Of a stretch of DNA of 64,000 bases, positions 17,468-24,806 are shown one piece after another; position 1 is the first letter of the stretch, and each line of letters starts with the position of its first letter. The notes under the pieces are model-generated. The model made no database searches. It saw only the letters and a program-made list of their open reading frames with translations, and had not been told where the DNA came from. Source of the DNA: Streptosporangium sp. NBC_01756 (GTDB taxonomy: Bacteria; Actinomycetota; Actinomycetes; Streptosporangiales; Streptosporangiaceae); contig NZ_CP109130.1 of assembly GCF_035917975.1 (NCBI RefSeq), forward strand, positions 5,828,001 to 5,892,000, in the 5' to 3' direction. A program made the position numbers and the translations under genes.

Positions 17468-19038
17468 CGGGGAGTCGCCTTCTGCTTGTTCAGCGCGTTC
17501 GCGACCCAGGTGGCCGCGGTATGGGCACCGGACCGGATCGCGGTGCCGTCCTTGCTGCCGTCCACCACGGTGTAGCCCACGTCGACGACGAGGTTGTCGA
17601 CCCGGAGCACCACCTGGCTCTTCTCCAGCCTGCCGGTCTTGCGGTTCTCGTAGAGGTCGTAGCCGAACGCCTCGTCCCCGACCGGCTTGACCTCCAGCGG
17701 GGCGGTGACGCGGGCGGACCGGAGCCCGGCGTCGATCTCCGACCAGCTCCAGGCGGTCTCCCCGTTGGGCCGGGTGCCGTTGCGCTGGTTCACGAAGAGC
17801 TCGTGGGCCTGACGTGGGCTCTTGCCCCACTGCTTGCTCGTGCTCGAGGGGGCCACCTCAAGGCCGACGCCGGAGGTCGCCCACTGACAGCCTCCCTCGT
17901 TGGTCGGCTGCCCCTCGGTTTTCAGAGCCGGCAGGAGTTCCTTGACCGTGGCCGCCTGGACCAGCTTGCACAGGTCCACCGGAGTGGCGAAGGCCCCCGG
18001 TTTCTCGCTGAGCTTCACCGGCGTGGCCGGCTCCGTACGGTCCGCGGTCAGCTGGGACACGCCCACGGTGGCTCCGATGACCATCGCGACCACCGCCACC
18101 TCGGCGACCGCCCACAGGACCGTGCGTCCGCCGCGCGGGGCGGGAGCCGGAGAGTGCGGGGCGGGTGCCGGGGGAGGCGGCATCGCCTCGGGACGGGATC
18201 CGCCGGGAAGCGGTGCCGGACGGCCGAGGGCGAGCTCCTGCAGAGCCCGGGCGACGGCCTCGAAGGACGGCCGGGCCTCGGGAACGGGGGCGAGCATGAG
18301 CATCAGCAGCGGGCCCAGCTCGCCCGCCCGCTCGGGTGGTCGGGCCGGTTCGGTGAGCACTCGGCTGATCGCCGAGATCGGCGTCTCAGCCGGGTGCGGG
18401 GGCATGCCTTCGACGGCGAAGTAGAGTGTGGCGCCCAGGGACCACAGGTCGGAAGCGGGGCCGCTGCGCTCGCCGCGCAGCCGTTCCGGGGCGATGTAGT
18501 TGGGCGAGCCGACCAGGTGGCTGGTTCCGGCCGTCGCGTCTCCCTCGAGCACCGCGATGCCGAAGTCGGTGAGTACGGCCCGGCCGGTCCGGGTGAGGAA
18601 GACGTTTCCCGGTTTGACGTCCCGGTGCATCACTCCGGCGGCGTGCGCGGCCATGAGCGCGCTGATGATGCTCACACCGATCCTGGCCGCCTGGCGGACC
18701 GGCAGCGACCGCCCGCCGCGGACGGTCTGCTCCAGGGACGAGCCCGACAGCAGCTCCATGATGAGCCAGGGCCGTTCCTGCTCGACGACCACGTCGTGAA
18801 CGGTCACGATCGACGGATGCTTGAGCCGGGCGGCCAGATTGGCCTCCTGGAGCGCCGCCGCGCTGATCTCCTCCCGCCGGACGGGGTCGAGGTCCGGTGG
18901 GAGCCGTACCTCCTTGACCGCCACGTCACGGCCGAGCATCTCGTCGGCGGCAAGCCAGACGGTGCCCATCCCGCCCTCGGCGAGGGGGTTGAGCAACCTG
19001 TAGCGGCCCGCTATCACTCGACTGTCGATCCTGCTCAC
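17464..19038 (-). CDS. Transmembrane Ser/Thr protein kinase (quartet member 1, catalytic motifs intact)
   Basis: First gene of the quartet, 524 residues from the GTG at 19038; a TTG at 19095 would add 19 unrelated residues. GTG is preferred because the resulting start (SRIDSRVIAGRYRLL) aligns with the paralogues. Intact motifs: LAEGGMGTVW, VAVKEVRL, MHRDVKPGNVFL, DFGIAVLEG, GSPNYIAPERLRG. A Pro/Ala-rich juxtamembrane region precedes one membrane helix (about 302-325, VLWAVAEVAVVAMVIGATVGV). The outer domain (about 350-515) has DLCKLVQ, GGCQW, VGDEAFGYD and VVLRVDNLVVDVGY. The gene heads toward three overlapping or closely spaced genes of the same architecture. Confidence 0.93.
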   Translation of the reverse strand: MSRIDSRVIAGRYRLLNPLAEGGMGTVWLAADEMLGRDVAVKEVRLPPDLDPVRREEISAAALQEANLAARLKHPSIVTVHDVVVEQERPWLIMELLSGSSLEQTVRGGRSLPVRQAARIGVSIISALMAAHAAGVMHRDVKPGNVFLTRTGRAVLTDFGIAVLEGDATAGTSHLVGSPNYIAPERLRGERSGPASDLWSLGATLYFAVEGMPPHPAETPISAISRVLTEPARPPERAGELGPLLMLMLAPVPEARPSFEAVARALQELALGRPAPLPGGSRPEAMPPPPAPAPHSPAPAPRGGRTVLWAVAEVAVVAMVIGATVGVSQLTADRTEPATPVKLSEKPGAFATPVDLCKLVQAATVKELLPALKTEGQPTNEGGCQWATSGVGLEVAPSSTSKQWGKSPRQAHELFVNQRNGTRPNGETAWSWSEIDAGLRSARVTAPLEVKPVGDEAFGYDLYENRKTGRLEKSQVVLRVDNLVVDVGYTVVDGSKDGTAIRSGAHTAATWVANALNKQKATPR

Positions 19039-19347
19039 CCCGTTCGATGTCCCATCGCGGACAGAAACATAGCCACTTAGCGCCTTATGGACCAATGAAT
19101 GAGTCTCGCTGCCTGTTCGCTGGCAAGGTTCCAGAGGGCTGTGTGGCCCATTTGCATCCTTGATGAGTGGTTTTTATCGGGTAGGGCGGGTCATGTCAGA
19201 GCGCTGTGGCCGGGGTGGTACGGGGGTTCCTTGTGCGCGCTGCGGGCGGGTGTTCCGGGGTTCGGCTGTTCGTGCTGCGGATGTTCTGGGGCTTGGTTGT
19301 GCGTGCTGCGGGTGTGCGGGTGTTTCGGTTTTCGCCGTGCGCGCTGC

Positions 19348-19461
19348 GGTGGGTGGGTGTTCCGGCCGGCCGTCGCAGTCACCGTCTCGTTTTTCAGGCC
19401 TCCGGCCTGGCGGGCGCGCTGGTTGCGGTTTTTTACAAGCCGGCCGGAACACCCACCCACC
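19348..19461. repeat. 23-bp perfect inverted repeat with structured spacer
   Basis: Arms at 19348-19370 and 19439-19461 are perfect reverse complements (GGTGGGTGGGTGTTCCGGCC plus GGC). The 68-bp spacer contains a CAGGCC-TCC-GGCCTG mini-hairpin flanked by TTTTT and, further on, TTTTTT tracts. This could be a REP-like element or part of a structured RNA. Confidence 0.75.
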
Positions 19462-19562
19462 TCCGCGCCAGGCTGTCTCGCCGTACGGCGTGCGGACCGT
19501 AGCCGCTTGCTTTCCGGCCGCCCATGGGTCTCGCTGACGCTGAAGCGATCCGCTTGGGGCCG

Positions 19563-19699
19563 TTCAGGGCCGGTCACCGTAGCTGACGCGTTCCTCTCCG
19601 ACCAGTGCAGGGCTGAGTACCGTTGCTGAAGCCCTGCTCTCCCACGCTCTCCCACTGCTTCAGGGCCGGTCGCCGTTGCTGAAGCGTTCCTCTTCCACC
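19563..19699 (+). repeat. 41-bp imperfect direct repeat
   Basis: Copies at 19563-19603 and 19659-19699 begin TTCAGGGCCGGTC and share 36 of 41 positions. Shorter degenerate versions (CCGTTGCTGAAGC, CTTCAAGGCCGACCGCCGTA) lie between and after them. Confidence 0.6.
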
Positions 19700-19770
19700 G
19701 CTTCAAGGCCGACCGCCGTAGGGAGGAGAGGTCGGAGCATCGGGACGGAAGTGCGGGCTCGCCGACAGAT

Positions 19771-19834
19771 GATCGTTTGTTGAGAAGCACACGATCGGAT
19801 TGCCCGAGAGGCGTGCACTTCTCAACAAACGATC
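19771..19834. repeat. 17-bp perfect inverted repeat near the phosphotransferase promoter
   Basis: GATCGTTTGTTGAGAAG (19771-19787) and CTTCTCAACAAACGATC (19818-19834) are perfect complements separated by 30 bp. The arms are unusually AT-rich for this genome. The repeat is about 100 bp upstream of the start codon at 19932 and has no U-tract, so it is more likely an operator or mobile-element end than a terminator. Confidence 0.7.
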
Positions 19835-19931
19835 TTCATGAGGGCGTATCGGGTAATGGGGGGCGGAGTCGGACAATGTTTGGAAGGCTCAGTAGGCGAT
19901 ACGCCCACCGCTATAAACCAGGGAGGGACTT

Positions 19932-20711
19932 GTGACGGACAGGGAGGTACTGACGGGTGGCGTCAACGAGGTCGTCAGGATCGGGACGACCGTGCGCCGG
20001 CCCACCGGACCGTGGACTCCGATGGTTCACGGCCTTCTCCGTCACCTACGGGACCAGGGCTTCACCGCGGCCCCGGCGGTGCATGGTGTGACCGGCGACG
20101 GCTTCGAAATCCTGGACTTCATCCCGGGCGAGGTGAGCAACTACCCGATGACGCCCGCCGCCGCCTCCATGCGGGCTCTGGAGAGCGCGGCGGAGCTGCT
20201 GCGGGCCTACCATGACAGCACGCTCGGATACGCGAGGGACGTGACCGACGGATGGATGCTGCCCCCGAGGACGCCCACCGAGGTGATCTGCCACGGTGAC
20301 TACGCCCCGCACAACTGCGTGTTCGAAGGGGACGAAGTGGTGGGGATCATCGACTTCGACACGGCGCACCCGGCCCCTCGGATCTGGGACATCGGGTACG
20401 CGGTGTACCGCTGGGCGCCGACCGGAAGGGTCGAGGACCGCGACGGGTCCGGGACGCCGGAGGAGCAGGCCCGGCGGGCCCGCGTCTTCTGTGACCGCTA
20501 CGGGCTGGACGCGGCGGGCAGGGCCGGTCTGATGGACACCGTCGTCGCGCGGCTGCACGCGCTCGTGGACCTCATGCGGAGCGAGGCCGCACGCGGGAAT
20601 CAGGCGTTCGCCCGGCATCTCGAGGAGGGGCACCATCTGCTGTATCTGGCGGACGTCGAGTATGTGGAGGAGCAGCGCGGCGTCTTCGACCGGTATCTCC
20701 TGGCCACGTGA
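19932..20711 (+). CDS. Aminoglycoside phosphotransferase (APH) family protein
   Basis: 259-residue member of the APH/choline kinase fold, transferring phosphate from ATP to a small-molecule hydroxyl. The Brenner motif is VICHGDYAPHNCVF (about residues 117-130), with the metal-binding site in GIIDFDTAHPAPRIWDIGYA (about 138-157). The GTG at 19932 follows a strong GGAGGGA site. Many actinobacterial proteins of this size are annotated aminoglycoside phosphotransferase yet act on other metabolites; resistance cannot be inferred. It is flanked by repeat-rich DNA upstream and by a possible insertion-sequence scar downstream. Confidence 0.88.
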   Translation: MTDREVLTGGVNEVVRIGTTVRRPTGPWTPMVHGLLRHLRDQGFTAAPAVHGVTGDGFEILDFIPGEVSNYPMTPAAASMRALESAAELLRAYHDSTLGYARDVTDGWMLPPRTPTEVICHGDYAPHNCVFEGDEVVGIIDFDTAHPAPRIWDIGYAVYRWAPTGRVEDRDGSGTPEEQARRARVFCDRYGLDAAGRAGLMDTVVARLHALVDLMRSEAARGNQAFARHLEEGHHLLYLADVEYVEEQRGVFDRYLLAT

Positions 20712-20734
20712 CCGTTCCGCAGATGTTCGGTCAG

Positions 20735-20785
20735 CTTGTTGACTTCCTCCCCAGGGCTGGAGGCCGGGTCTCCACGCTCAAGGAG
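20735..20785 (-). mobile_element. Possible scar of an IS200/IS605-type transposon end
   Basis: TTGACTTCCTCCCCAGGGCT, followed by a GAGGCCGGGTCTCCACGCTC stretch, closely resembles the reverse complement of the right ends that follow tnpB genes (CTTCC...GGGCGGGGAGGAAGTCA type). No tnpA or tnpB remains. The match is from memory of the family consensus, so confidence is low. Confidence 0.3.
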
Positions 20786-20952
20786 ATGTAATGAAATCCC
20801 GGGGTTTCGGATGCCTTCCGCTCTGTTGTAGGGGTCATCTATCGTCGTGGTTCACACCGTGATCGCCGGGTTTCCACAGGTTCCGGACTTGTGCGAAAAG
20901 GGAACCGGGGGTTTCGGGCAGGGAGTCTCCGTACGAGGGGAAGAGGTGGGCG

Positions 20953-22878
20953 TTGGCCGACCGCCGCCCGCTGAAACCGGCAGACCCCGAGCGGATCGGT
21001 GACTACCTGCTGACCGGTGTGCTGGGCGAGGGCGGCCAGGGCATCGTCTACCGCGCCCGGACCCCCACCGGCACCCCCGTGGCGATCAAAGTGCTGCAAG
21101 CCCATACGGCGGATGACTCCGGCGCGCGCCGCCGCCTGCTCCGCGAAGCGGACATCGCCCGCCGGATCGCCCCCTTCTGCACCGCCCGCGTCCTGGACAT
21201 GGGCCTGCACACCGACCGCCCCTACATCGTCAGCGAATACATCCCCGGCATCACCCTGCACGACCTGGTGGCCACCGCCGGTCCCCGCACCGGCAGCGGC
21301 CTGCACCGCCTGGCCGTGGCCACCTTGACCTCACTGGCCGCCATCCACCGTGCCCGCATCGTCCACCACGACGTCAAACCCGCCAACATCATCCTGGGTC
21401 CCGAAGGCCCCGTCGTCATCGACTTCGGCGTCTCCCGCGTGCTGGAACACCTGACCACCCGCTCCGGCCCATTCGGCACCCCCGCCTACATGGCACCTGA
21501 ACAATTCGCACAACAACCGGCCGGACCCGCCGCCGATCTCTTCGGCTGGGCCGCCACCATGGTCTACGCCGCCACCGGCCACCTCGCCTTCACCGACTCC
21601 ACCCTGCCCGCCCTCATGTACGCCATCCTCACCGGCCCGCCCGACCTCACCGGAGTCACCGACGACCTGCGCCCCCTACTGAGCGCCTGCCTGAACAAAC
21701 ACCCCCATGACCGCCCCAGCGCCGCCACCCTGCTTCGCCACCTCACCCACGACACCCCCGGTGACCGATCCGACCACCCCTCACCACACACCCCCACGGC
21801 TCCGAAAGTTCCGGCGGAGCTGAAGACGCCTCAGGCTTCCGCCGCCCCGGTGGACCAGGCGTCTCCGACAGCGCTGAAAGCCTCGGCGCCTTCCGCGGCG
21901 CCGGCCGCCCCGATGGACTCGGAAAATCCGGCGGCTGCAACGGCACGGAAGACCCCGATGACCCCGGAGGGCGGAGATTCGCTCCGGACCGCGCCACCGC
22001 CCGTCCCGCCGAACTCACCGGCAGGCATGTCCGCCGTACCGGATGCCGCTGCCCGTCGGCGCTCGCGGCGCCGTGTCCTGCTGACCGCGCTCACCGCCGC
22101 CGCGCTCATCGCCGCCGTTCTCCTCTGGGCACGCACCCCGAAGGGGAACGAGGCGTCCGTCCGGGCACGTCCGGCGACTCCGTCCGGAAGCTCGTCGGGT
22201 GCTCCTGCGCCCGGTGTCCTGTCCGTGGCGGTGGGGGAGGTGGGCGGCCGGGTGGTCGCGGTCTCGGGTGGTGACGACGGCACGGTGCGAATGTGGGATC
22301 CGGTGACGGGCCGCCAGACCGGTACGCCCTTGGCCGGCCATGCGGGGGGTGTCCTGTCCGTGGCGGTGGGGCAGATGAGCGGCCGGGCGGTCGTCGTCTC
22401 CGGTGGTGACGACGGCACGGTGCGGGTGTGGGATCCGGTGGCGGGCCGGCAGTTCGGTGTATCTCTCGGCGGTCACGCCGGGGTTGTCCGTTCGGTGGCG
22501 GTGGGGCAGGTGGGTGGCCGGGCGGTCGTCGTCTCCGGTGGTGACGACGGCACGGTGGGAGTGTGGGATCCGGTGGCGGGCCGGCGGGTCGGCCCACCGC
22601 TGAGCGGCCACGTCGGTGTCGTCCGTTCGGTGGCGTTCGGGCAGGTGGGCGGCCGGGCGATCGCCGTTTCGAGTGGTGACGACGGCACCGTGCGGGTGTG
22701 GGATCTGGCGGCGGGCCGGCAGGTCGGTGTGCCGTTGACCGGTCAGGGGAGGTCGGTCCGTTCGGTGGCGTTCGGGCAGGTGGGCGGCCGGGCGATCGCG
22801 GTCTCGGGTGGTGACGACGGCACCGTGCGGACGTGGAACATCGCCGTTCCGGACGCGTCCCCGGCGATTTCCGATTGA
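20953..22878 (+). CDS. Transmembrane Ser/Thr kinase with extracellular WD40 repeats
   Basis: 641 residues from a TTG start preceded by AAGAGG. The kinase domain (about 14-270) has LGEGGQGIVYRA, VAIKVLQ, HHDVKPANIIL, DFGVSR and GTPAYMAPEQF. The catalytic HRD arginine is replaced by His, so this is a non-RD-type kinase. A long Ala/Pro linker (about 275-370) leads to one membrane helix (RRVLLTALTAAALIAAVLLWA, about 376-395). Outside are five WD40 units of exactly 45 residues (about 421-641), each with SGGDDGTVRVWD. Seven blades are usual, so the propeller is short or assembles from several chains. The gene is monocistronic in context. Confidence 0.92.
   Translation: MADRRPLKPADPERIGDYLLTGVLGEGGQGIVYRARTPTGTPVAIKVLQAHTADDSGARRRLLREADIARRIAPFCTARVLDMGLHTDRPYIVSEYIPGITLHDLVATAGPRTGSGLHRLAVATLTSLAAIHRARIVHHDVKPANIILGPEGPVVIDFGVSRVLEHLTTRSGPFGTPAYMAPEQFAQQPAGPAADLFGWAATMVYAATGHLAFTDSTLPALMYAILTGPPDLTGVTDDLRPLLSACLNKHPHDRPSAATLLRHLTHDTPGDRSDHPSPHTPTAPKVPAELKTPQASAAPVDQASPTALKASAPSAAPAAPMDSENPAAATARKTPMTPEGGDSLRTAPPPVPPNSPAGMSAVPDAAARRRSRRRVLLTALTAAALIAAVLLWARTPKGNEASVRARPATPSGSSSGAPAPGVLSVAVGEVGGRVVAVSGGDDGTVRMWDPVTGRQTGTPLAGHAGGVLSVAVGQMSGRAVVVSGGDDGTVRVWDPVAGRQFGVSLGGHAGVVRSVAVGQVGGRAVVVSGGDDGTVGVWDPVAGRRVGPPLSGHVGVVRSVAFGQVGGRAIAVSSGDDGTVRVWDLAAGRQVGVPLTGQGRSVRSVAFGQVGGRAIAVSGGDDGTVRTWNIAVPDASPAISD
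22213..22878 (+). repeat. Five 135-bp near-identical tandem repeats (WD40 units)
   Basis: Units begin at about 22213, 22348, 22483, 22618 and 22753; the last is shortened by the gene end. The shared core includes GGTGGTGACGACGGCACGGT. Nucleotide conservation, including synonymous positions, is far higher than needed to keep the protein motif, implying recent amplification or gene conversion. Confidence 0.85.
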
Positions 22879-23024
22879 TAGTCGGATGGAACGGTCGATA
22901 GGGTTGCCGTCCCATCGAGTAGGAGGGGGTGAGGAGTGGATGTTCGCCACCATGATCACGTGCTCCCGCCTCGGGCGACAGGCCGCCTGAGATCCGGAGA
23001 GCGCACGCTTTCTCGGAGTTTCAC

Positions 23025-23966
23025 TTGACTGATCTGCTGTTCCGTCCGCTCGAAGCGGGCGAGTTCGACCTGTTCCACAGCTACGGCCCGAGGCCCGCCT
23101 CCGGTGTCGGTGCGCGCACCCTTCCCTTCGAAGAGCTCGGCTACCGGCCGGAGTGGCTCTGGGTAGCGCTGCGCGGTGACGAGGTGGTCGCCCGTGCCGC
23201 GTTCTGGGGTCCGCCGGGTTCCGAGCACCCCTTCAGCCTCGACTGGTTCGACCCGGGCACCGGTGCCGACCGGATCGAGGTGGGCGCCGCGCTGCTGCGG
23301 GCTGCCTACGCCGAGCTGGTCACTCCCGGATACTCGACGCCCGTTGGTGCGCGGCCCGACTTCCACCTGTTCCTGCCGGCCGACTGGAACGAGCGGCCGG
23401 ATGCCGTGGCCGACGTCGCCGACCGGGTCGAGGCGGCCGAGAAGGCCGGACTGCGCCCGTTCGTCGAACGGCTCAACCTGCGCTGGATCCCCGAGTACGG
23501 CCTGCCGCCCAGGTCCACCCGGCTCACCTTCACGCCCGCCACCGACGACGCGCTCATCCTCGACCTGCTGGCCAGGACCTTCCCCGACAGTCTCGACGCC
23601 TACAGCGTGACCGACGCCGAGAAGCACGGTGCCCGGAGAGCCGCCGAGATCATCCTGGATGAGGTCGCGGGCTTCCCCGGCGGGCGCGACCGCTGGCGGC
23701 TGGCCCACGACGCCGCCGGTGACCTGGTCGGCATCGTGATGCCCACCCGCAACTCCCGCTTCGCGACGATCGGCTACATCGGGGTGGACGCCGCCCACCG
23801 GGGCAACGGCTACGCCGCCGACCTGGCCGCCGAGGCGTTGCACATCTTCACCGCCGAGGGTGAGACCGAGGTCGGGGACAACACCGACGTGGGCAACGCG
23901 CCCATGGCGGCGGCGTTCGCCCGGATCGGCTACCGGATCACCGGCCGCCGGATGATCATGGTCTGA
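23025..23966 (+). CDS. GNAT family N-acetyltransferase
   Basis: 313-residue protein with a C-terminal GNAT fold: VGIVMPTRNSRFATIGYIGVDAAHRGNGYAADLAAEAL (about 232-270) contains the acetyl-CoA-binding R/Q-x-x-G-x-G/A loop as HRGNGYA, followed by TDVGNAPMAAAFARIGYRITG, typical of the final strands. The N-terminal half is longer than a minimal GNAT and may be a second, degenerate GNAT-like module. The TTG at 23025 has GGAG 6-7 nt upstream. Substrate unknown. A strong terminator hairpin follows. Confidence 0.85.
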   Translation: MTDLLFRPLEAGEFDLFHSYGPRPASGVGARTLPFEELGYRPEWLWVALRGDEVVARAAFWGPPGSEHPFSLDWFDPGTGADRIEVGAALLRAAYAELVTPGYSTPVGARPDFHLFLPADWNERPDAVADVADRVEAAEKAGLRPFVERLNLRWIPEYGLPPRSTRLTFTPATDDALILDLLARTFPDSLDAYSVTDAEKHGARRAAEIILDEVAGFPGGRDRWRLAHDAAGDLVGIVMPTRNSRFATIGYIGVDAAHRGNGYAADLAAEALHIFTAEGETEVGDNTDVGNAPMAAAFARIGYRITGRRMIMV

Positions 23967-23969
23967 CCG

Positions 23970-24000
23970 GTCGGGGCCTCCGTCCGCGGGGGCCCCGACT
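23970..24000 (+). terminator. Terminator after the GNAT gene
   Basis: GTCGGGGCCTCC pairs with GGGGGCCCCGAC (23970-23981, 23988-23999) with one G-T wobble and a 6-nt loop, 4 bp after the stop codon. No marked U-tract. Confidence 0.75.
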
Positions 24001-24070
24001 CCGGGAGCTCGCCCGACCGAGTGCGCAGAACCTGCACAATTCACCGCAGGTCATCTGCACAGGCCCGGTC

Positions 24071-24076
24071 TACGCT
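24071..24076 (+). promoter_or_regulatory. Candidate -10 box (TACGCT) of a leaderless two-component operon
   Basis: TACGCT fits TAnnnT and ends 7 nt before the ATG at 24084; no ribosome-binding site intervenes. A CCTGCAC...GCAGG...CTGCAC repeat cluster lies just upstream (about 24030-24060) and could be an autoregulatory site. Confidence 0.5.
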
Positions 24077-24083
24077 GCCGGAT

Positions 24084-24773
24084 ATGACATCCCCTCAACA
24101 ACGACGTGTCCTCGTGGTGGAGGACGACGAGACGATCGCGCGGGCCGTACGGCAACGGCTGGCCGCCGAGGGCTTCGACGTCCATGTCGTCGGGGACGGG
24201 GAGGGCGCGCTCGCCGCCTACGCGAGGTCCGCACCCGACGTGGTGGTCCTCGACCGGCTGCTGCCGGGCCTCGACGGGCTGGAGGTGTGCCGGCGGATGC
24301 AGTCCGCCCGCCCGGTGCCGGTGCTCATGCTGACCGCGCTGGGGGAGGAGACCGACCTGCTCGTGGGGCTCGGGGTCGGGGCCGACGACTACATGGCGAA
24401 GCCGTTCAGCATGCGTGAGCTGGTCGCCCGGGTGCATGCGCTGCTACGGCGGGTGGAACGGGCCTCCCAGCTCGCCGTGGTGGACACGGTCATCCGCGCC
24501 GGTGACGTCGAGATCGACACCGCCGAGCGCCGGGTCTACGTGCGGGGCGCCGAGGCCCAGCTCACCCGGACGGAGTTCGACCTGCTCTGCCGCCTCGCCG
24601 AACGGCCAGGCCAGGTGTTCGAGCGGGAGCGGCTGCTCTCCGACATCTGGGGTTTCTCCGAGGCGGCCGCCACCAGGACGGTCGACAGCCATGTGCGCGC
24701 CCTGCGCCGCAAGCTCGGCCCCGGCGTCGTCCGGACCGTCCACGGAGTCGGTTATGCCCTCGTCCGCCGGTGA
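24084..24773 (+). CDS. OmpR/PhoB-type response regulator
   Basis: 229-residue DNA-binding response regulator. The receiver domain (about 9-120) shows VLVVEDDETIAR (acidic pair), the phospho-acceptor Asp in VVVLDRLLPGLDG (about residue 54), the conserved Thr in MLTALGEE and the Lys in YMAKPFSMREL. The C-terminal winged helix (about 135-228) has RRVYVRGAEAQLTRTEFDLLCRLAERPGQVFERE and TVDSHVRALRRKLG. The ATG at 24084 is preferred over an upstream frame extension because a -10-like box abuts it. It sits 33 bp before its cognate histidine kinase. Confidence 0.95.
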   Translation: MTSPQQRRVLVVEDDETIARAVRQRLAAEGFDVHVVGDGEGALAAYARSAPDVVVLDRLLPGLDGLEVCRRMQSARPVPVLMLTALGEETDLLVGLGVGADDYMAKPFSMRELVARVHALLRRVERASQLAVVDTVIRAGDVEIDTAERRVYVRGAEAQLTRTEFDLLCRLAERPGQVFERERLLSDIWGFSEAAATRTVDSHVRALRRKLGPGVVRTVHGVGYALVRR

Positions 24774-24806
24774 ATTGATCACTGGTTCCGACACTCGAAC
24801 ACTGGG

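Larger units (their letters stand above)
19039..19931. other. Gene-free divergent intergenic region, repeat rich
   Basis: About 890 bp between the kinase quartet and the phosphotransferase gene, which are divergently transcribed. No convincing coding frame is seen on either strand. It contains four degenerate ~45-bp copies of a (GTGCGYGCTGCGG...GTGTTCCGG) pattern at about 19228-19370, a 23-bp inverted repeat, a 41-bp direct repeat and a 17-bp inverted repeat, listed separately. Promoters for both flanking transcription units must lie here but could not be pinned down. Confidence 0.7.

Noticed and set aside
19932..20711. Aminoglycoside resistance gene
   Set aside because: It has the APH fold motifs, but this family is mostly metabolic in actinomycetes and no resistance context is present, so only the fold is claimed.
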